From Bacillota bacterium (GTDB lineage Bacteria > Bacillota > Clostridia > Christensenellales > Christensenellaceae), in contig JAEWMJ010000048.1 in the NCBI GenBank assembly GCA_023393165.1, forward strand, positions 16,144 through 80,143: a stretch of 64,000 nucleotides of DNA. The letters are read 5' to 3'. Each line of letters starts with the position of its first letter. The first letter of the stretch is position 1. Below are positions 1 through 8,837 of this stretch, piece after piece. The notes below the pieces were generated by a model that had not been told where the DNA came from, made no database searches, and saw nothing but the letters and a program-made list of their open reading frames with translations. The translations under genes and the position numbers were made by a program.

Positions 1-1
1 G

Positions 2-1354
2 CAGCCGGCCCTGGAATGGGACGGGACCCTTGCTGCGGACAAATACGCTTCCGTATGTCCGCAGGCAAACAAGAAGTACTTTACGCAGAACGAGGACTGC
101 CTGACCCTGAATATCTGGTCCCCCGCCGCGGGAGCAGAAAAGAAAGCCGTATTGTTCTATATTCACGGCGGCTCTTTTTACGCCGGTTCGGGCAACGAAG
201 CCCGGTATAACGGAAATAAGCTTGCGGGGCGGGAAGACGTAGTCGTCGTTACGGTGAACTACCGGCTGGGGGCGCTTGGATTTTTGGATTTTTCCTGCCT
301 GGATGAAAACTTCGAGGCAAACTGCGGCCTTTCGGACGCGGTGATTGCCCTCAAATGGGTGTATGAAAACATCGGTGCGTTCGGCGGAGATAAGGATAAA
401 ATCACCGTAATCGGGCAATCCGCCGGCGCGATTATCACTTCCGCATTGCTGGTGATGCCCGCCGCTATACCTTATATTTCAAAGGCCATTATTATGAGCG
501 GAGGTCCCGTATGGATGCACGACAAGGCGAACGCGCAGAAGATTTCCGGCGAATTCTTAAAATTTATGCAGATAAACTCATCGGACGAACTTCTGAGCAT
601 CCCGGCGGAGAAACTGGTTGCAAAGCAAAAAAGGTTTATCGCCCGATGTCCGCAGGGCGAAGGCACCTTTTCCATAGAGGTGGACCATGATTTCGTGCCC
701 GAATATCCCATTCCTGCGTCCCTGAAAGGCGCTTCCAGGGATGTTCCGGTTTTGATCGGCAATACGAAGGACGAACTCTCCTTTGCCTTCAGCAAACTTT
801 TGTCCCCCATCATGAAAGTAAAAAACGTTGTGATGGCCGTTATTACAAACGAGCAGAAAGAGATCCGGAAAAAAATATATTCCGTGTATCAAAAATACGG
901 CAGAAAAGCGAAATCCGCGCTCGCGTCCGATTATGTGTTCAAAATGACCAGTTTATGGCTGGCGCAGGCAAGAAACGCCTTTGCGAACACCTGGATGTAC
1001 CGGTTCGACTATTCTCCCCTGATTGCCAGGCTGACCGCGCTGCGCGCGATCCATTCCACGGATATTCCTTTCCTGTTCGGAAATTTTGCGGCGATCCCAT
1101 CCGTGTTTATGTACATATTCTCCCCCGCCTTTTTTACGATAAGGCGGATATCCCGTGAACTGCAAAAGGATTTTACCACCTTTGCGAAAACGGGCGCGCT
1201 GAACTGGCGCATGTGCGCAGGCAAAAACACCCCGGCAAAATGCTACGACAAGAAATGCAGCGTACGGCCGATGATCGATCCCCTGATCGTAGCACGGCAT
1301 GAAAAAAGCGAATTCAAGAAAAAGTGCTTTGCGGGCGTTCCGATAAACAATTGA
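2..1354 (+). CDS. Type-B carboxylesterase, 5' end outside window
   Basis: Serine hydrolase of the alpha/beta-fold type-B carboxylesterase (para-nitrobenzyl esterase) family, cleaving carboxylic esters; natural substrate unknown. The reading frame is open from base 2, so the N-terminus is missing; 450 residues are visible. The family signature EDCLTLNIW lies at visible residues 31-39. HGGSF (oxyanion hole) follows, and the nucleophile elbow GQSAGA places the catalytic Ser at base 419. A later GDKDKIT stretch before the elbow is also typical. No signal peptide can be judged because the start is absent. The next 600 bases are repeats, so it appears to end its transcription unit. Family certain, role unknown. 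Confidence 0.9.
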   Translation, partial: QPALEWDGTLAADKYASVCPQANKKYFTQNEDCLTLNIWSPAAGAEKKAVLFYIHGGSFYAGSGNEARYNGNKLAGREDVVVVTVNYRLGALGFLDFSCLDENFEANCGLSDAVIALKWVYENIGAFGGDKDKITVIGQSAGAIITSALLVMPAAIPYISKAIIMSGGPVWMHDKANAQKISGEFLKFMQINSSDELLSIPAEKLVAKQKRFIARCPQGEGTFSIEVDHDFVPEYPIPASLKGASRDVPVLIGNTKDELSFAFSKLLSPIMKVKNVVMAVITNEQKEIRKKIYSVYQKYGRKAKSALASDYVFKMTSLWLAQARNAFANTWMYRFDYSPLIARLTALRAIHSTDIPFLFGNFAAIPSVFMYIFSPAFFTIRRISRELQKDFTTFAKTGALNWRMCAGKNTPAKCYDKKCSVRPMIDPLIVARHEKSEFKKKCFAGVPINN

Positions 1355-1423
1355 TTCCTTTTACGATCTTATAGACTTTTTAAACCCTCAGGAGGCAAGC
1401 TGTTATAACAAAGGGCTTGTCTC

Positions 1424-1690
1424 TTAATATTTATAAACTCGGCTTATAATGATGTAACTGTTGACAAATATGCTATTATGCCTAATCATATTCATTTGAT
1501 TGTATTTCTACATAACGGGCCGATTGGGACTTTACGGAGCGATGTGGGCATCGCTCCCTACAAAACATCAATACCAACTATAATACGTTCATTAAAAACA
1601 ATCATTTCAAAAAAATGTGGATTTTCATTTTGGCAGACGTCTTATCATGACCACATCATCCGTGATGAAGAAGATGGCTGGCATCCCTGA
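1424..1690 (+). pseudogene. RAYT / Y1-type transposase remnant
   Basis: Fragment of a REP-associated tyrosine transposase (IS200-like HUH fold). The frame reads through KYAIMPNHIHLIV, holding the His-x-His metal site (near base 1487), and ends in WQTSYHDHIIRDEED, which contains the catalytic-helix Tyr. A stop follows at 1688-1690. Intact RAYTs have about 40 more N-terminal residues and a C-terminal YI..NP..W segment; neither is present, and no convincing start codon or ribosome site precedes it. It is directly followed by a partial copy of the dispersed palindromic repeat found at 28990, 40676 and 55570, the association expected of RAYTs. Called a decayed pseudogene. Confidence 0.72.
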
Positions 1691-1704
1691 ACTGCCTGAA
1701 GAGA

Positions 1705-1760
1705 AAGGACCCAAGGCCCCTTCGGGCCGATTAAAGGGGTTTATCCGGAGCGGAGCCGAC
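1705..1760 (-). repeat. Partial copy of dispersed palindromic repeat (family R1)
   Basis: The stretch reading acccaaggccccttcgggcc, followed by a run close to ttaaaggggtt, matches one end of the repeats at 28990-29165 (same orientation) and 40676 and 55570 (opposite orientation). The hairpin half of the repeat is missing here. It begins about 15 bases after the RAYT remnant stop. The rest of the gap to 1912 has no gene I can support. Confidence 0.5.
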
Positions 1761-1911
1761 CGCCGCCAGTGGCGGATTCAGGGAGGCGAACGCTCGCTGA
1801 GTATGAGACGAGCGGAAATGAGCCCTGCCGAATGAACCGTGAGACCATAACGAAGTGGGGTTTCGGGAGAACTGCTGTGCGTTGAGAAAACAGGACACAC
1901 TAAACGGCTAG

Positions 1912-1971
1912 TTTTCTCTCCCTAAGCCGGCTTCGCCGACAGCTCCCTCGTCAGAGGGAGCCTTGGAGAAA
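1912..1971. repeat. Short interspersed hairpin repeat
   Basis: Contains the hairpin CTCCCTC-gtca-GAGGGAG (1943-1960) preceded by a smaller GCCGGC-ttc-GCCGAC stem. From memory, closely similar 'AAGGCTCCCTC...' elements are frequent between genes in gut Clostridia. No coding potential; function unknown. Confidence 0.5.
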
Positions 1972-1999
1972 GATACTGGCACGAGCAATTATTAATCCG

Positions 2000-2170
2000 T
2001 CAGGGATTGCGCTGTTTTATATCCGTCCTCTTTTTTTCATGCTTTGTTGCGTGCACGCCTATGATCTGTCCGTCTTTTATCCCGACGTCCGCGTTATCCT
2101 TCGGCTTCATTTTTCGAAGCTCCGAGTTGCTTTTTCCGTGATCCCCCATCCTGTTTTTGTTGTTGTCCAT
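2000..2170 (-). CDS. Small lysine-rich hypothetical protein
   Basis: Predicted protein of 56 residues beginning MDNNKNRMGDHG, highly charged (Lys, Asp, Glu, His) with no membrane segment. I do not recognise a family. The start at 2170 was chosen because an AAAGAAAGGA ribosome site lies about 12 bases upstream; an in-frame ATG at 2200 would add ten residues but would place this site inside the gene. It stands alone between repeat DNA and a MITE-like element. It could be a real small gene or a chance reading frame. Confidence 0.4.
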   Translation of the reverse strand: MDNNKNRMGDHGKSNSELRKMKPKDNADVGIKDGQIIGVHATKHEKKRTDIKQRNP

Positions 2171-2337
2171 AAAATAAAAAAATCCTTTCTTTGATATCAT
2201 TACTTAGTATTGATAGAAAGAAAGGAAAATATTTTATATCGGGACGAAAAAACAGGGTATAATTGCATCCTGTTTAGCCAAAAGACAAAATATTGAACAT
2301 TTAAAATCCTCTATAGTATAAATATCTCATAGTGTGA

Positions 2338-2455
2338 AGGCTGCTGAAAGCGCCAAATACGAGGCGTTTCGAGCATTGGGACGGAAGCGTAGTTTAGCCC
2401 TACGCTGAGGACCAAGCGGAGAAACAACAAAGTAGTTGGCGTTTTTCAGCAGCCT
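2338..2455. mobile_element. MITE-like element, family M1
   Basis: A 118-base element with terminal inverted repeats AGGCTGCTGAAA (2338-2349) and TTTCAGCAGCCT (2444-2455), extended inward by GCGCC / GGCG. The interior carries the family core tttcgagcattg and ...aagcggagaaacaac. Related copies lie at 50214, 63557 and 63717. It has no coding capacity. Its right end overlaps the 3' end of the MOSC-MogA gene and supplies that gene's stop codon. Confidence 0.78.
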
Positions 2456-3375
2456 GAACCTCCGCATTCGGTCTCTTCGCCTTTTAGTATTCCCAAAGCA
2501 TGCGGCAATACTTCCAAAAGGACTTCCAGGCCTTCCCGAACGCCTTTCACGCTTCCCGGCAGATTGATGATCACCGTTTGATTCTTTATCCCGCAAACGC
2601 CCCTTGAGAGTATTGCGCGGGGATTTTTTTTATACCCTTCCATACGCATCGCTTCGGAAAAACCGGGAATCTGCCTGTCCAGAACGGCTAAGGTAGCCTC
2701 CGGGGTCACGTCCCGTTTGGAAAACCCCGTGCCTCCGGTGGTAAAAATAACGTCTATCCCCTCGCCCGGAAGGCACCAGCAGGCAAGCGTCTCCCTGATG
2801 CGTTCCGCGTCGTCGGGCAGCACTTCGTATTTTACGGTTCGGCAGCCGATCCTTTTGATCATTTCCCTGACCGTATCCCCGCTTTTATCTTCCCGTTCTC
2901 CTCTTGAACCCTTGTCGCTCAGGGTCAGCACACCGGCGCGTATCACGGGCAGGATTTGGATGGCGTCTCCCGGTTTTACTTCCCCGCCTGCAATTATACG
3001 CGCGAATACGCCGCGCCGGGGCATGATGCAGTCTCCGACCAATTTTTTGATCTCGCATGCGCCGTGGCATTCCTTCCCGATCTGGGTGATCTCCAGAACG
3101 CATGTTCCGGCCTTCAACATATCGCCTTTTTGAACGTCCGCAAGCGCAAGGCCCTCTGTCGTGATATTTTCCGCAAAATCACCGGGTTTGAGATCCGCTT
3201 TTCCCTGCCCGGCGGCGCGGATGCTCTCAATATCCAGCAGGCTCACCTGCCGGTGCCATCCTCCGCCGTGCGCGTCGCCCTCAAGCCCGAATCCTTCGAT
3301 TACAAGCGCCCGTTCCACCGGATGTTTGACCGTGCCTTTATTTTCGCTTATATTGACCGAAAAAATCTTTCCCAC
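2446..3375 (-). CDS. MOSC domain - MogA/MoaB fusion, molybdenum cofactor biosynthesis
   Basis: Two-domain protein of 309 residues. Residues 1-142 form a MOSC domain (family role: sulfur or pterin handling of molybdenum cofactor) with the conserved Cys in GDCIMPRRGVF near residue 116. Residues 146-300 form a MogA/MoaB domain, which adenylylates molybdopterin before Mo insertion, with TLSDKGSRGE at 151 and the binding loop TTGGTGFSKRDVTPEA at 212-227. It lies 14 bases downstream of moaA, so the two are probably co-transcribed. The last residues (SGC) and the TGA stop come from the end of a MITE-like element, so the original C-terminus may have been slightly different. Fusions of this type are known in Clostridia. 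Confidence 0.9.
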   Translation of the reverse strand: MGKIFSVNISENKGTVKHPVERALVIEGFGLEGDAHGGGWHRQVSLLDIESIRAAGQGKADLKPGDFAENITTEGLALADVQKGDMLKAGTCVLEITQIGKECHGACEIKKLVGDCIMPRRGVFARIIAGGEVKPGDAIQILPVIRAGVLTLSDKGSRGEREDKSGDTVREMIKRIGCRTVKYEVLPDDAERIRETLACWCLPGEGIDVIFTTGGTGFSKRDVTPEATLAVLDRQIPGFSEAMRMEGYKKNPRAILSRGVCGIKNQTVIINLPGSVKGVREGLEVLLEVLPHALGILKGEETECGGSGC

Positions 3376-3389
3376 TTTGTTTCTCCCTT

Positions 3390-4355
3390 TTATCCGCCCA
3401 CCTGGTTCATATACCTTGTGTTTTGGCTCGTTTTTTTAGCCGACAGCTCATGCTTCTCCGGCTTTGCTTCAACCGCCCGCACAATGGCCTGCCGTATCTT
3501 CTCCCTGTCCGGCGGCCTAAGGCAAGGCTTTAAATCGATCTCCGTATCCGCATGCAGGCAGGGAATCAGTTTTCCGTCGGCAGTCAGCCGCAGCCGGTTG
3601 CAGTCCCCGCAGAATGACCGGCTCAGGGCATGGATAAAGCCGACAAAGCCCGCATATCCTTCCGTCCTGTAGTATTCCGCGGGCCCGGTCCCGCTCTCGG
3701 TTTCGGCGCGAGCAAGCGGAGGCAGTTTCCCGACGATCTCTTCCGTGGAGATGTACCGGTTTTCCTCCTTTTTGGCTTCCCCGATGGGCATCAGTTCTAT
3801 AAAACGCAGATACAGCTCACGGCGGCGTATCAGTTCCATGAATCCGTCCAGCTCGCCGTCGTTGAACCCGCGCATCACAACCACATTCAGTTTAATTTTA
3901 TCAAAGTTTTGACGGTACGCTTCTTCGATTCCGGCAAGAACGGCCTTCAGGTCTCCGCCGCAGGTAAACTCCGCGTACTTTTCCGGGTCCAGCGTATCCA
4001 AGCTGACGTTGAGATTCGAAACGCCCGCTTTTTTCAGGCCGGCGGCATATTCGCCCAGCAGTATCCCGTTTGTGGTAAGGTTGATCTCAGGAGCGCCTGG
4101 CATCGCGCGCAGCCTCTCAATAAAGCCGGTGATCCCCTTGCGCACCAGCGGTTCCCCGCCCGTAAGCCTGAACCTATTGATGCCCAGATCCACGCATTCG
4201 CGAAGCACCGCCTCTATTTCTTCGTACCTTAAGATATCCTCGTGTTTTTTGGGCGCTACGCCCTCCGGAGGCATGCAGTAGCGGCAGCGCAGATTGCATC
4301 TGTCCGTAACCGCCACGCGGATATAATTTATGTTTCTTCCCAAATGATCTTTCAT
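3390..4355 (-). CDS. moaA: GTP 3',8-cyclase MoaA
   Basis: Radical SAM enzyme for the first step of molybdopterin synthesis, converting GTP to 3',8-cyclo-7,8-dihydro-GTP. The N-terminal SAM cluster is C20-x3-C24-x2-C27 within RCNLRCRYCM. The second cluster motif FCGDCNRLRLTADGKLIPC is present. The chain ends in the conserved Gly-Gly (NQVGG) tail needed for activity, so the gene is complete at 321 residues. The start at 4355 is preceded by GGGAAGAGG; an upstream in-frame ATG at 4388 has no comparable site. The partner MoaC is encoded far away at 61489. Divergent from the aldose epimerase-like gene. Confidence 0.95.
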   Translation of the reverse strand: MKDHLGRNINYIRVAVTDRCNLRCRYCMPPEGVAPKKHEDILRYEEIEAVLRECVDLGINRFRLTGGEPLVRKGITGFIERLRAMPGAPEINLTTNGILLGEYAAGLKKAGVSNLNVSLDTLDPEKYAEFTCGGDLKAVLAGIEEAYRQNFDKIKLNVVVMRGFNDGELDGFMELIRRRELYLRFIELMPIGEAKKEENRYISTEEIVGKLPPLARAETESGTGPAEYYRTEGYAGFVGFIHALSRSFCGDCNRLRLTADGKLIPCLHADTEIDLKPCLRPPDREKIRQAIVRAVEAKPEKHELSAKKTSQNTRYMNQVGG

Positions 4356-4502
4356 AGCCTCTTCCCGTACCGTAGTATGATACCGCATATGGACGGGCTT
4401 TCATGCAAAAAAGCTTCCATAGGTAGGTTTTCCCTTTTCTTTTACAGTATACCACAAAAAGTCCGGAGTATCACGGTTTTAAGCTGTATGAAACGCCTTT
4501 TG

Positions 4503-4531
4503 TTGTATTTTACGGATACGGGCATTATAAT
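4503..4531 (+). promoter_or_regulatory. Sigma-A type promoter for the aldose epimerase-like gene
   Basis: TTGTAT (4503-4508), 17-base spacer, TATAAT (4526-4531), 36 bases before the ATG at 4568. Confidence 0.65.
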
Positions 4532-4567
4532 GGAACTGAATTTTATACATAAATCGAGGTGTTTGGA

Positions 4568-5452
4568 ATGCTTTATGAAATCAAGGATGGAAAATCCAAG
4601 GCAAGCGTCAATACAATGGGCGGCGAAATGGTCTCGTTTATACACGGCGGGCTGGAATACGTCTGGACAGGCGACCCCGAATACTGGTCCGGACACGCGC
4701 CCGTGCTTTTCCCCACCGTCGGCTCGCTGAAGAACCGCGAGACTGAGATCAACGGCGTCACTTATCCCATGAAAAAGCATGGTTTTGCGCGGAAAACGGA
4801 ATTCAGGCTTCTGGATCTCAAGGCAAACCATGCCGTATTTTCCTTGACCTCCAACCCGGAGATCAAGAACAGCTATCCTTTTGATTTTGAACTGCAGACC
4901 GTCCAGTCGGTATACGAAGGCGGGTTTAAAACGGAATACAGGGTGATCAACACGGACGCGCGGGATATCCTTTTTGGCATTGGCGGCCACGCAGGATTCA
5001 ACTGCCCCCTGTTTGAAGGCACGCAGTTTTCGGATTATACCATCCGGTTTGAAAAAACGGAAAACGGCCCCTTCTACTATACCCGCACGGAGGATTGCGA
5101 CGGCGTGATCCACAAGGAAGACCGGGTAACCGCTCTGGAAGGCAAAAACGAACTTCCGCTTGATTATTCGCTTTTTGACAGGGACGTGCTTGTATTAGGC
5201 CGCCTTGAGTCCCGCAGCTTAAAGCTTGTCTGCAATAAAAACGGCAGGGGCATCGAGTTTATTATGAACGGCTTTACTTCCATGGGCATATGGTCGACGC
5301 CCATAAAAAAAGCGCCGTTTGTGTGCCTGGAGCCCTGGACGGTGAATCCGGACTTCAGCGACGCCTCGGGAAAATTCAGCGAAAAGCCGGGGATCACCAC
5401 ATTAAAGCCCGGCGGCGTCTTTACCGTTTCCTACGAAACGAAAATCATTTAG
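4568..5452 (+). CDS. Aldose 1-epimerase family protein (LacX-like)
   Basis: Galactose-mutarotase-like beta-sandwich protein of 294 residues, expected to interconvert anomers of an aldose or sugar phosphate in the cytoplasm. Family features include the N-terminal GGEMVSFIHGGLEYVWTGDP strand region, PVLFPTVGSLKN, and HGFARKTEF carrying the first active-site His/Arg pair; a later GGHAGFNCP matches the second His region. The start at 4568 follows GAGGTG at 7 bases; a GTG at 4559 overlaps this site and is less likely. It is a single-gene unit with its own promoter and terminator, and nothing nearby fixes its substrate. Confidence 0.85.
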   Translation: MLYEIKDGKSKASVNTMGGEMVSFIHGGLEYVWTGDPEYWSGHAPVLFPTVGSLKNRETEINGVTYPMKKHGFARKTEFRLLDLKANHAVFSLTSNPEIKNSYPFDFELQTVQSVYEGGFKTEYRVINTDARDILFGIGGHAGFNCPLFEGTQFSDYTIRFEKTENGPFYYTRTEDCDGVIHKEDRVTALEGKNELPLDYSLFDRDVLVLGRLESRSLKLVCNKNGRGIEFIMNGFTSMGIWSTPIKKAPFVCLEPWTVNPDFSDASGKFSEKPGITTLKPGGVFTVSYETKII

Positions 5453-5470
5453 AGTTTGAATCGATCGAAG

Positions 5471-5512
5471 AGGGGTTGCCGCAAGGCAAACAAGAATGCG
5501 CAACCCTTTTTC
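5471..5512 (+). terminator. Rho-independent terminator after aldose epimerase-like gene
   Basis: Stem GGGTTGC / GCAACCC with an 18-20 base loop followed by a TTTTT run, starting 19 bases after the stop codon. Confidence 0.7.
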
Positions 5513-5552
5513 AGCTATTTTAACGGCTTTTCTTTCAATCATGGAATTGGCC

Positions 5553-5584
5553 GAGACGCGTAATGCGCCCCCCTGCATTCAAAC
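5553..5584. repeat. 32-base dispersed repeat (paired with 25878-25909)
   Basis: Reads gagacgcgtaatgcgc and continues to tcaaac. The copy at 25878-25909 in the same orientation differs at about 5 of 32 positions. Contains the small palindrome GCGC-AATG-type core in the second copy. No function assigned. Confidence 0.5.
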
Positions 5585-5622
5585 AAAAAACCGTCCTGCT
5601 AAAACTGATGCATGGATCTGCC

Positions 5623-6036
5623 TTAGCGCGGCGGCTTCTTTATTTTCTGTTTTTTATTATGCAATCTATTCCATTCCGCATTTGCCGCAGCTTGAGAAAC
5701 TGCGGTTTCTATAGTTCCATATGTCGTGTGAACGGCAATCCCTTTATCCCGGAGGGCTTTTTCGGGACCCGGGCCTATTCTCATGCAGACGACGCAGCAA
5801 CAGTCTTCGGCCGCTTTTAAAATATCCGCCATACGTTCGTCCGGATCGCATTCCTCCGGCCCTGTGCAATAAGGTCTGACCGGCCTTTCCTCCAGTTTTT
5901 GGACCTTTCCGCCGTCGTATTCATAAATATGGAATGCGGTCGCGTGCCCGAAATGCTGGTCCGCCAGTACGCCCGTTTTTGTGCATACCGCAAACCTGGG
6001 AAGGGACGCCGCTTTTATTTTTTCGATTTTCTCCAT
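5623..6036 (-). CDS. NifX/NifB-type iron-molybdenum cofactor binding domain protein
   Basis: 137-residue protein of the dinitrogenase iron-molybdenum cofactor-binding (NifX/NafY/NifB C-terminal) family, small carriers of NifB-co or FeMo-co. The family core VCTKTGVLADQHFGHATAFHIYEYD is visible near residues 17-41, with a GI-x-V segment toward the end and Cys-rich CCCVVCMRIGPGPEKAL in the middle. The start at 6036 follows GGGAG at 8 bases. It is the last gene of the nif-mod operon, 14 bases after modC, while the NifB here lacks its own C-terminal NifX domain. A cofactor carrier role is therefore a reasonable inference. Confidence 0.82.
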   Translation of the reverse strand: MEKIEKIKAASLPRFAVCTKTGVLADQHFGHATAFHIYEYDGGKVQKLEERPVRPYCTGPEECDPDERMADILKAAEDCCCVVCMRIGPGPEKALRDKGIAVHTTYGTIETAVSQAAANAEWNRLHNKKQKIKKPPR

Positions 6037-6050
6037 TGACCAAACTCCCA

Positions 6051-7118
6051 TTATCTCAATAATAAAAGATTTTCCGGAGGAAAAACGATATAATCCGGAA
6101 CGCCCTCCCGGCTTATGAGCCGCCATTCCTCCCTGCCGGTCTCCCACCGTAAGCGGGCGTTTTCTCCGCAAACTTCCATACCGGCGTTTTCAAATGTGAC
6201 GCTGACCGAAAAAGGCGCTTCGCTTACGCCGATCACGCGCATACGCATGGAATTTTCCGTATCCCCGCCAGCCGCGGGTTTAAAATAATGCGCCCTGATG
6301 CCCACGAACTTAACGCCGTCGGGCACCTCTTCCCGCGTTTTCAGTTCGACGCCCCAGTCCACAGCCCACAGCAGATAGTCCCCCTTTTTTTCCGCCCTGC
6401 CTATGTTCTTGCATCCCGTGAGCTGCGCCGCCGAGGCCGTCTGCGGGCGCTGGAAAACGGCTTCCTTATCATCCATGCATTCGATGGACCCCCGGTTGAT
6501 CACCGCGATCTCGGAACAGATCCTGTACGCCTCGTCCCTGTTATGTGTTACCAGGACCGTGCTGCCCGTATAGCCGGACAGCATTTCCAAAAACCGCGGC
6601 TCTATCTGCCACTTCAGATAACTGTCCAGCGCGGAAAAGGGTTCGTCCAGCAGTAAGGCTTCCGGCTCATAGGCGAGGACGCGGGCGAGCGCCACCCTTT
6701 GTTTTTGTCCACCCGAAAGCTCAGACGGGTACCTGCCTTCCAGCCCTTCCAGATGGAACATTTTGACCTTATCCCGGATCATCCCGGCCGTCTGGCCGCT
6801 TCTTTTATTCTTTTTCCGCAGCCCGAGCGCAATATTCTGCCCCACCGTCATATGCGGAAAAAGCGCGTAATTCTGGAACAGGTATCCGACATTCCTTTTT
6901 TGCGGAGGAAGATTGACGCCCGCTTTGGAATCGAACAGCACCTTGCCGTTCAGGCTGATCATCCCTTCGTCCGGCCGGACGATCCCGGCGATGCAGCAGA
7001 GCGTCATGCTTTTACCGCTTCCGGACGCGCCCAGAAGCCCCGTAACGCCTCCCTGCGTATTAAAAGACGCTTCCAGCGTGAATCCCGGCAGCTTCCTTTT
7101 GATATCCACATGCAGCAT
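6051..7118 (-). CDS. modC: Molybdate ABC transporter ATP-binding protein ModC (nif-linked copy)
   Basis: ATPase of the molybdate importer, 355 residues. Walker A GASGSGKS is near residue 32, the Q-loop at YLFQNYALFPHM, signature LSGGQKQRVALAR near 128, Walker B LLLDEPFSALD, and a C-terminal TOBE/Mop-like region beginning FVGIRAHYF. The start ATG overlaps the modB stop by one base (TAATG), indicating translational coupling. Within the nif operon it would supply Mo for FeMo-co. A diverged paralogue lies at 58826. Confidence 0.94.
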   Translation of the reverse strand: MLHVDIKRKLPGFTLEASFNTQGGVTGLLGASGSGKSMTLCCIAGIVRPDEGMISLNGKVLFDSKAGVNLPPQKRNVGYLFQNYALFPHMTVGQNIALGLRKKNKRSGQTAGMIRDKVKMFHLEGLEGRYPSELSGGQKQRVALARVLAYEPEALLLDEPFSALDSYLKWQIEPRFLEMLSGYTGSTVLVTHNRDEAYRICSEIAVINRGSIECMDDKEAVFQRPQTASAAQLTGCKNIGRAEKKGDYLLWAVDWGVELKTREEVPDGVKFVGIRAHYFKPAAGGDTENSMRMRVIGVSEAPFSVSVTFENAGMEVCGENARLRWETGREEWRLISREGVPDYIVFPPENLLLLR

Positions 7119-7801
7119 TATTGCGCCCTCCTTTTTGCCTTCTGCCCATCCGGCCGCCGCGCGCCGAAAAAGTTCATCAGCCATATCACGGCGAGAGACA
7201 CAGCCATGATGATTGCCACCCAGAAAAACGCGGTTTTCATATCCCCGCCCTGTACCGCGGAGTATATCGCAATGGGAATGGTCTGCGTCCGCCCCGCGAT
7301 ATTCCCGGCAATCATGATGGTCGCGCCGAATTCGCCAAGCGCCCGCGCAAATCCAAGAATGATCCCGGACAACGTGCCCGGCCATGCCAGCGGCATCAGT
7401 ATCCTCCAGAATATATAGTTTTCGCCGAGGCCAAGCGTCCGCCCCGCATGCAGCAGATTTTCATCCACCTGTTCAAACGCGCCCCGCGTGGTGCGGTATA
7501 CCAGCGGAAAGGCCACAACGGCGGCGGCGATCACGGTGGCGGGCCAGGAAAAGACGACGGTGAATCCTGCCTGCATCAAAAGCTGTCCCACCGGGCCGTT
7601 TTTCCCGAACAGCAGCAGAAGAAGAAAACCCAGCACTGTGGGGGGCAGCACCATCGGAAGGGTGAATACCGCGTCCAGTATGCCTTTTAGTTTTCTGCCG
7701 GTTTTCTGCGTCCATCCGGCCATGAGCAGTCCCAGAACAAACGCGATCGCCGTTGCCGGGAATACCGTTTTCAAGGATATCCATAAAGGAGAATAATCCA
7801 T
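7118..7801 (-). CDS. modB: Molybdate ABC transporter permease ModB (nif-linked copy)
   Basis: Inner-membrane permease of 227 residues with about five or six hydrophobic helices. The EAA-type coupling loop is GFARALGEFGATIMIAGNIAGRTQT, followed by the family-typical PIAIYSAVQGGD. It is preceded by TLPMVLPPTVLGFLLL, a ModB hallmark. It is translationally coupled to modC and 88 bases after modA. The second ModB in the window has exactly the same length. Confidence 0.95.
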   Translation of the reverse strand: MDYSPLWISLKTVFPATAIAFVLGLLMAGWTQKTGRKLKGILDAVFTLPMVLPPTVLGFLLLLLFGKNGPVGQLLMQAGFTVVFSWPATVIAAAVVAFPLVYRTTRGAFEQVDENLLHAGRTLGLGENYIFWRILMPLAWPGTLSGIILGFARALGEFGATIMIAGNIAGRTQTIPIAIYSAVQGGDMKTAFFWVAIIMAVSLAVIWLMNFFGARRPDGQKAKRRAQ

Positions 7802-7889
7802 GCTTCCGCCCTCCTGAAAAGCAGGGGATACGACCGGGCGCCGGGTCCGGAGGTATCCCCCGCAGGTTGATTTTTTACCGGTGTATGAA

Positions 7890-8765
7890 TTACTTTTTCA
7901 GGGCCGTAAACCCGTATTTCTCAAACAGGGCGGAAATATCCGGAGTAGAGAGAAAATCCAGGAAAGCCTGCGCCGCCTCGGCGTTCGCGCTTCCATCCAG
8001 CACCGCCGCCGGATAAATAACGGGGTCATGGCTGCCCGACGGAGCTGTGGCCGCGATCTTTACCTTGTCGCTGGTCAGCGCGTCGGTCGCATATACGATG
8101 CCCGCGTCCGCATTGCCGGTCTCCACCCAGTTAAGCACGGCGCGCACGTCGCTGCCCAGAACGATTTTGTTTCCAGAATTCAATTCGTCGTATATACCCA
8201 TTTGGGTCAGCGCCTGTTCGGCGTACTGCCCTGCCGGAACGCTGGCCGGGTCTCCGATCGCAAGCTGACCGGCATCGGCCAGGCTTTCAAAATCCGCGGG
8301 TTCATCCTTGTCCGCGGGGATCACCAGCACCAGTTTGTTTTCCAGAAGATCGACACGGCTGTCTTTTAATATCATGCCTTTGCTCTCAAGCGCGTCCATT
8401 TGTTTGGCTGCGGCCGAAACAAAGACATCGGCCGGAGCGCCCTGCTCGATCTGCTGCTGAAGCGTCCCGGACGCGCCGAAATTAAATGTGACGGATACGT
8501 CCGGCGCCTGTTCCTTGTACGCTTCCGCGATCTCTTTCATAACGTCAGTCAGGCTTGCCGCCGCGGAAACCGTCAATTGCGCAGCCGGAGAAGCAGCCGA
8601 CGCCTCGGCGGATACGGCAGCCCCGGACGGCTGCGCGGATTCGGACGACTGGGCCGCCTCCACGGACGGGGATGCCGACGGAATTGGAGCGGGAGCCGAG
8701 CAGGCTATTGCCATAAATGCCGTTGCCAGGACCAGCGCCGAGAGCGCAAACAGTTTTTTCTTCAT
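7890..8765 (-). CDS. modA: Molybdate-binding lipoprotein ModA (nif-linked copy)
   Basis: Solute receptor of the molybdate importer, 291 residues. It has a lipoprotein signal with cleavage before Cys22 (AIAC), a Ser/Ala/Pro-rich linker to about residue 62, then the ModA fold beginning LTVSAAASLTDVMKEIA, where the first Ser residues contact the oxyanion. NFGASGTLQQQIEQGAPADVF and the ADAGIVYATDA hinge are typical. It follows nifV by 72 bases on the same strand with no terminator visible, so it is placed in the nif operon. The ligand could also include tungstate. Confidence 0.94.
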   Translation of the reverse strand: MKKKLFALSALVLATAFMAIACSAPAPIPSASPSVEAAQSSESAQPSGAAVSAEASAASPAAQLTVSAAASLTDVMKEIAEAYKEQAPDVSVTFNFGASGTLQQQIEQGAPADVFVSAAAKQMDALESKGMILKDSRVDLLENKLVLVIPADKDEPADFESLADAGQLAIGDPASVPAGQYAEQALTQMGIYDELNSGNKIVLGSDVRAVLNWVETGNADAGIVYATDALTSDKVKIAATAPSGSHDPVIYPAAVLDGSANAEAAQAFLDFLSTPDISALFEKYGFTALKK

Positions 8766-8837
8766 TTTTTGCCTCCTTTAAGATAAAAATTATATTCACA
8801 TACGGCTCATAGCCGTGTGTTTTTAACGTATTATATT

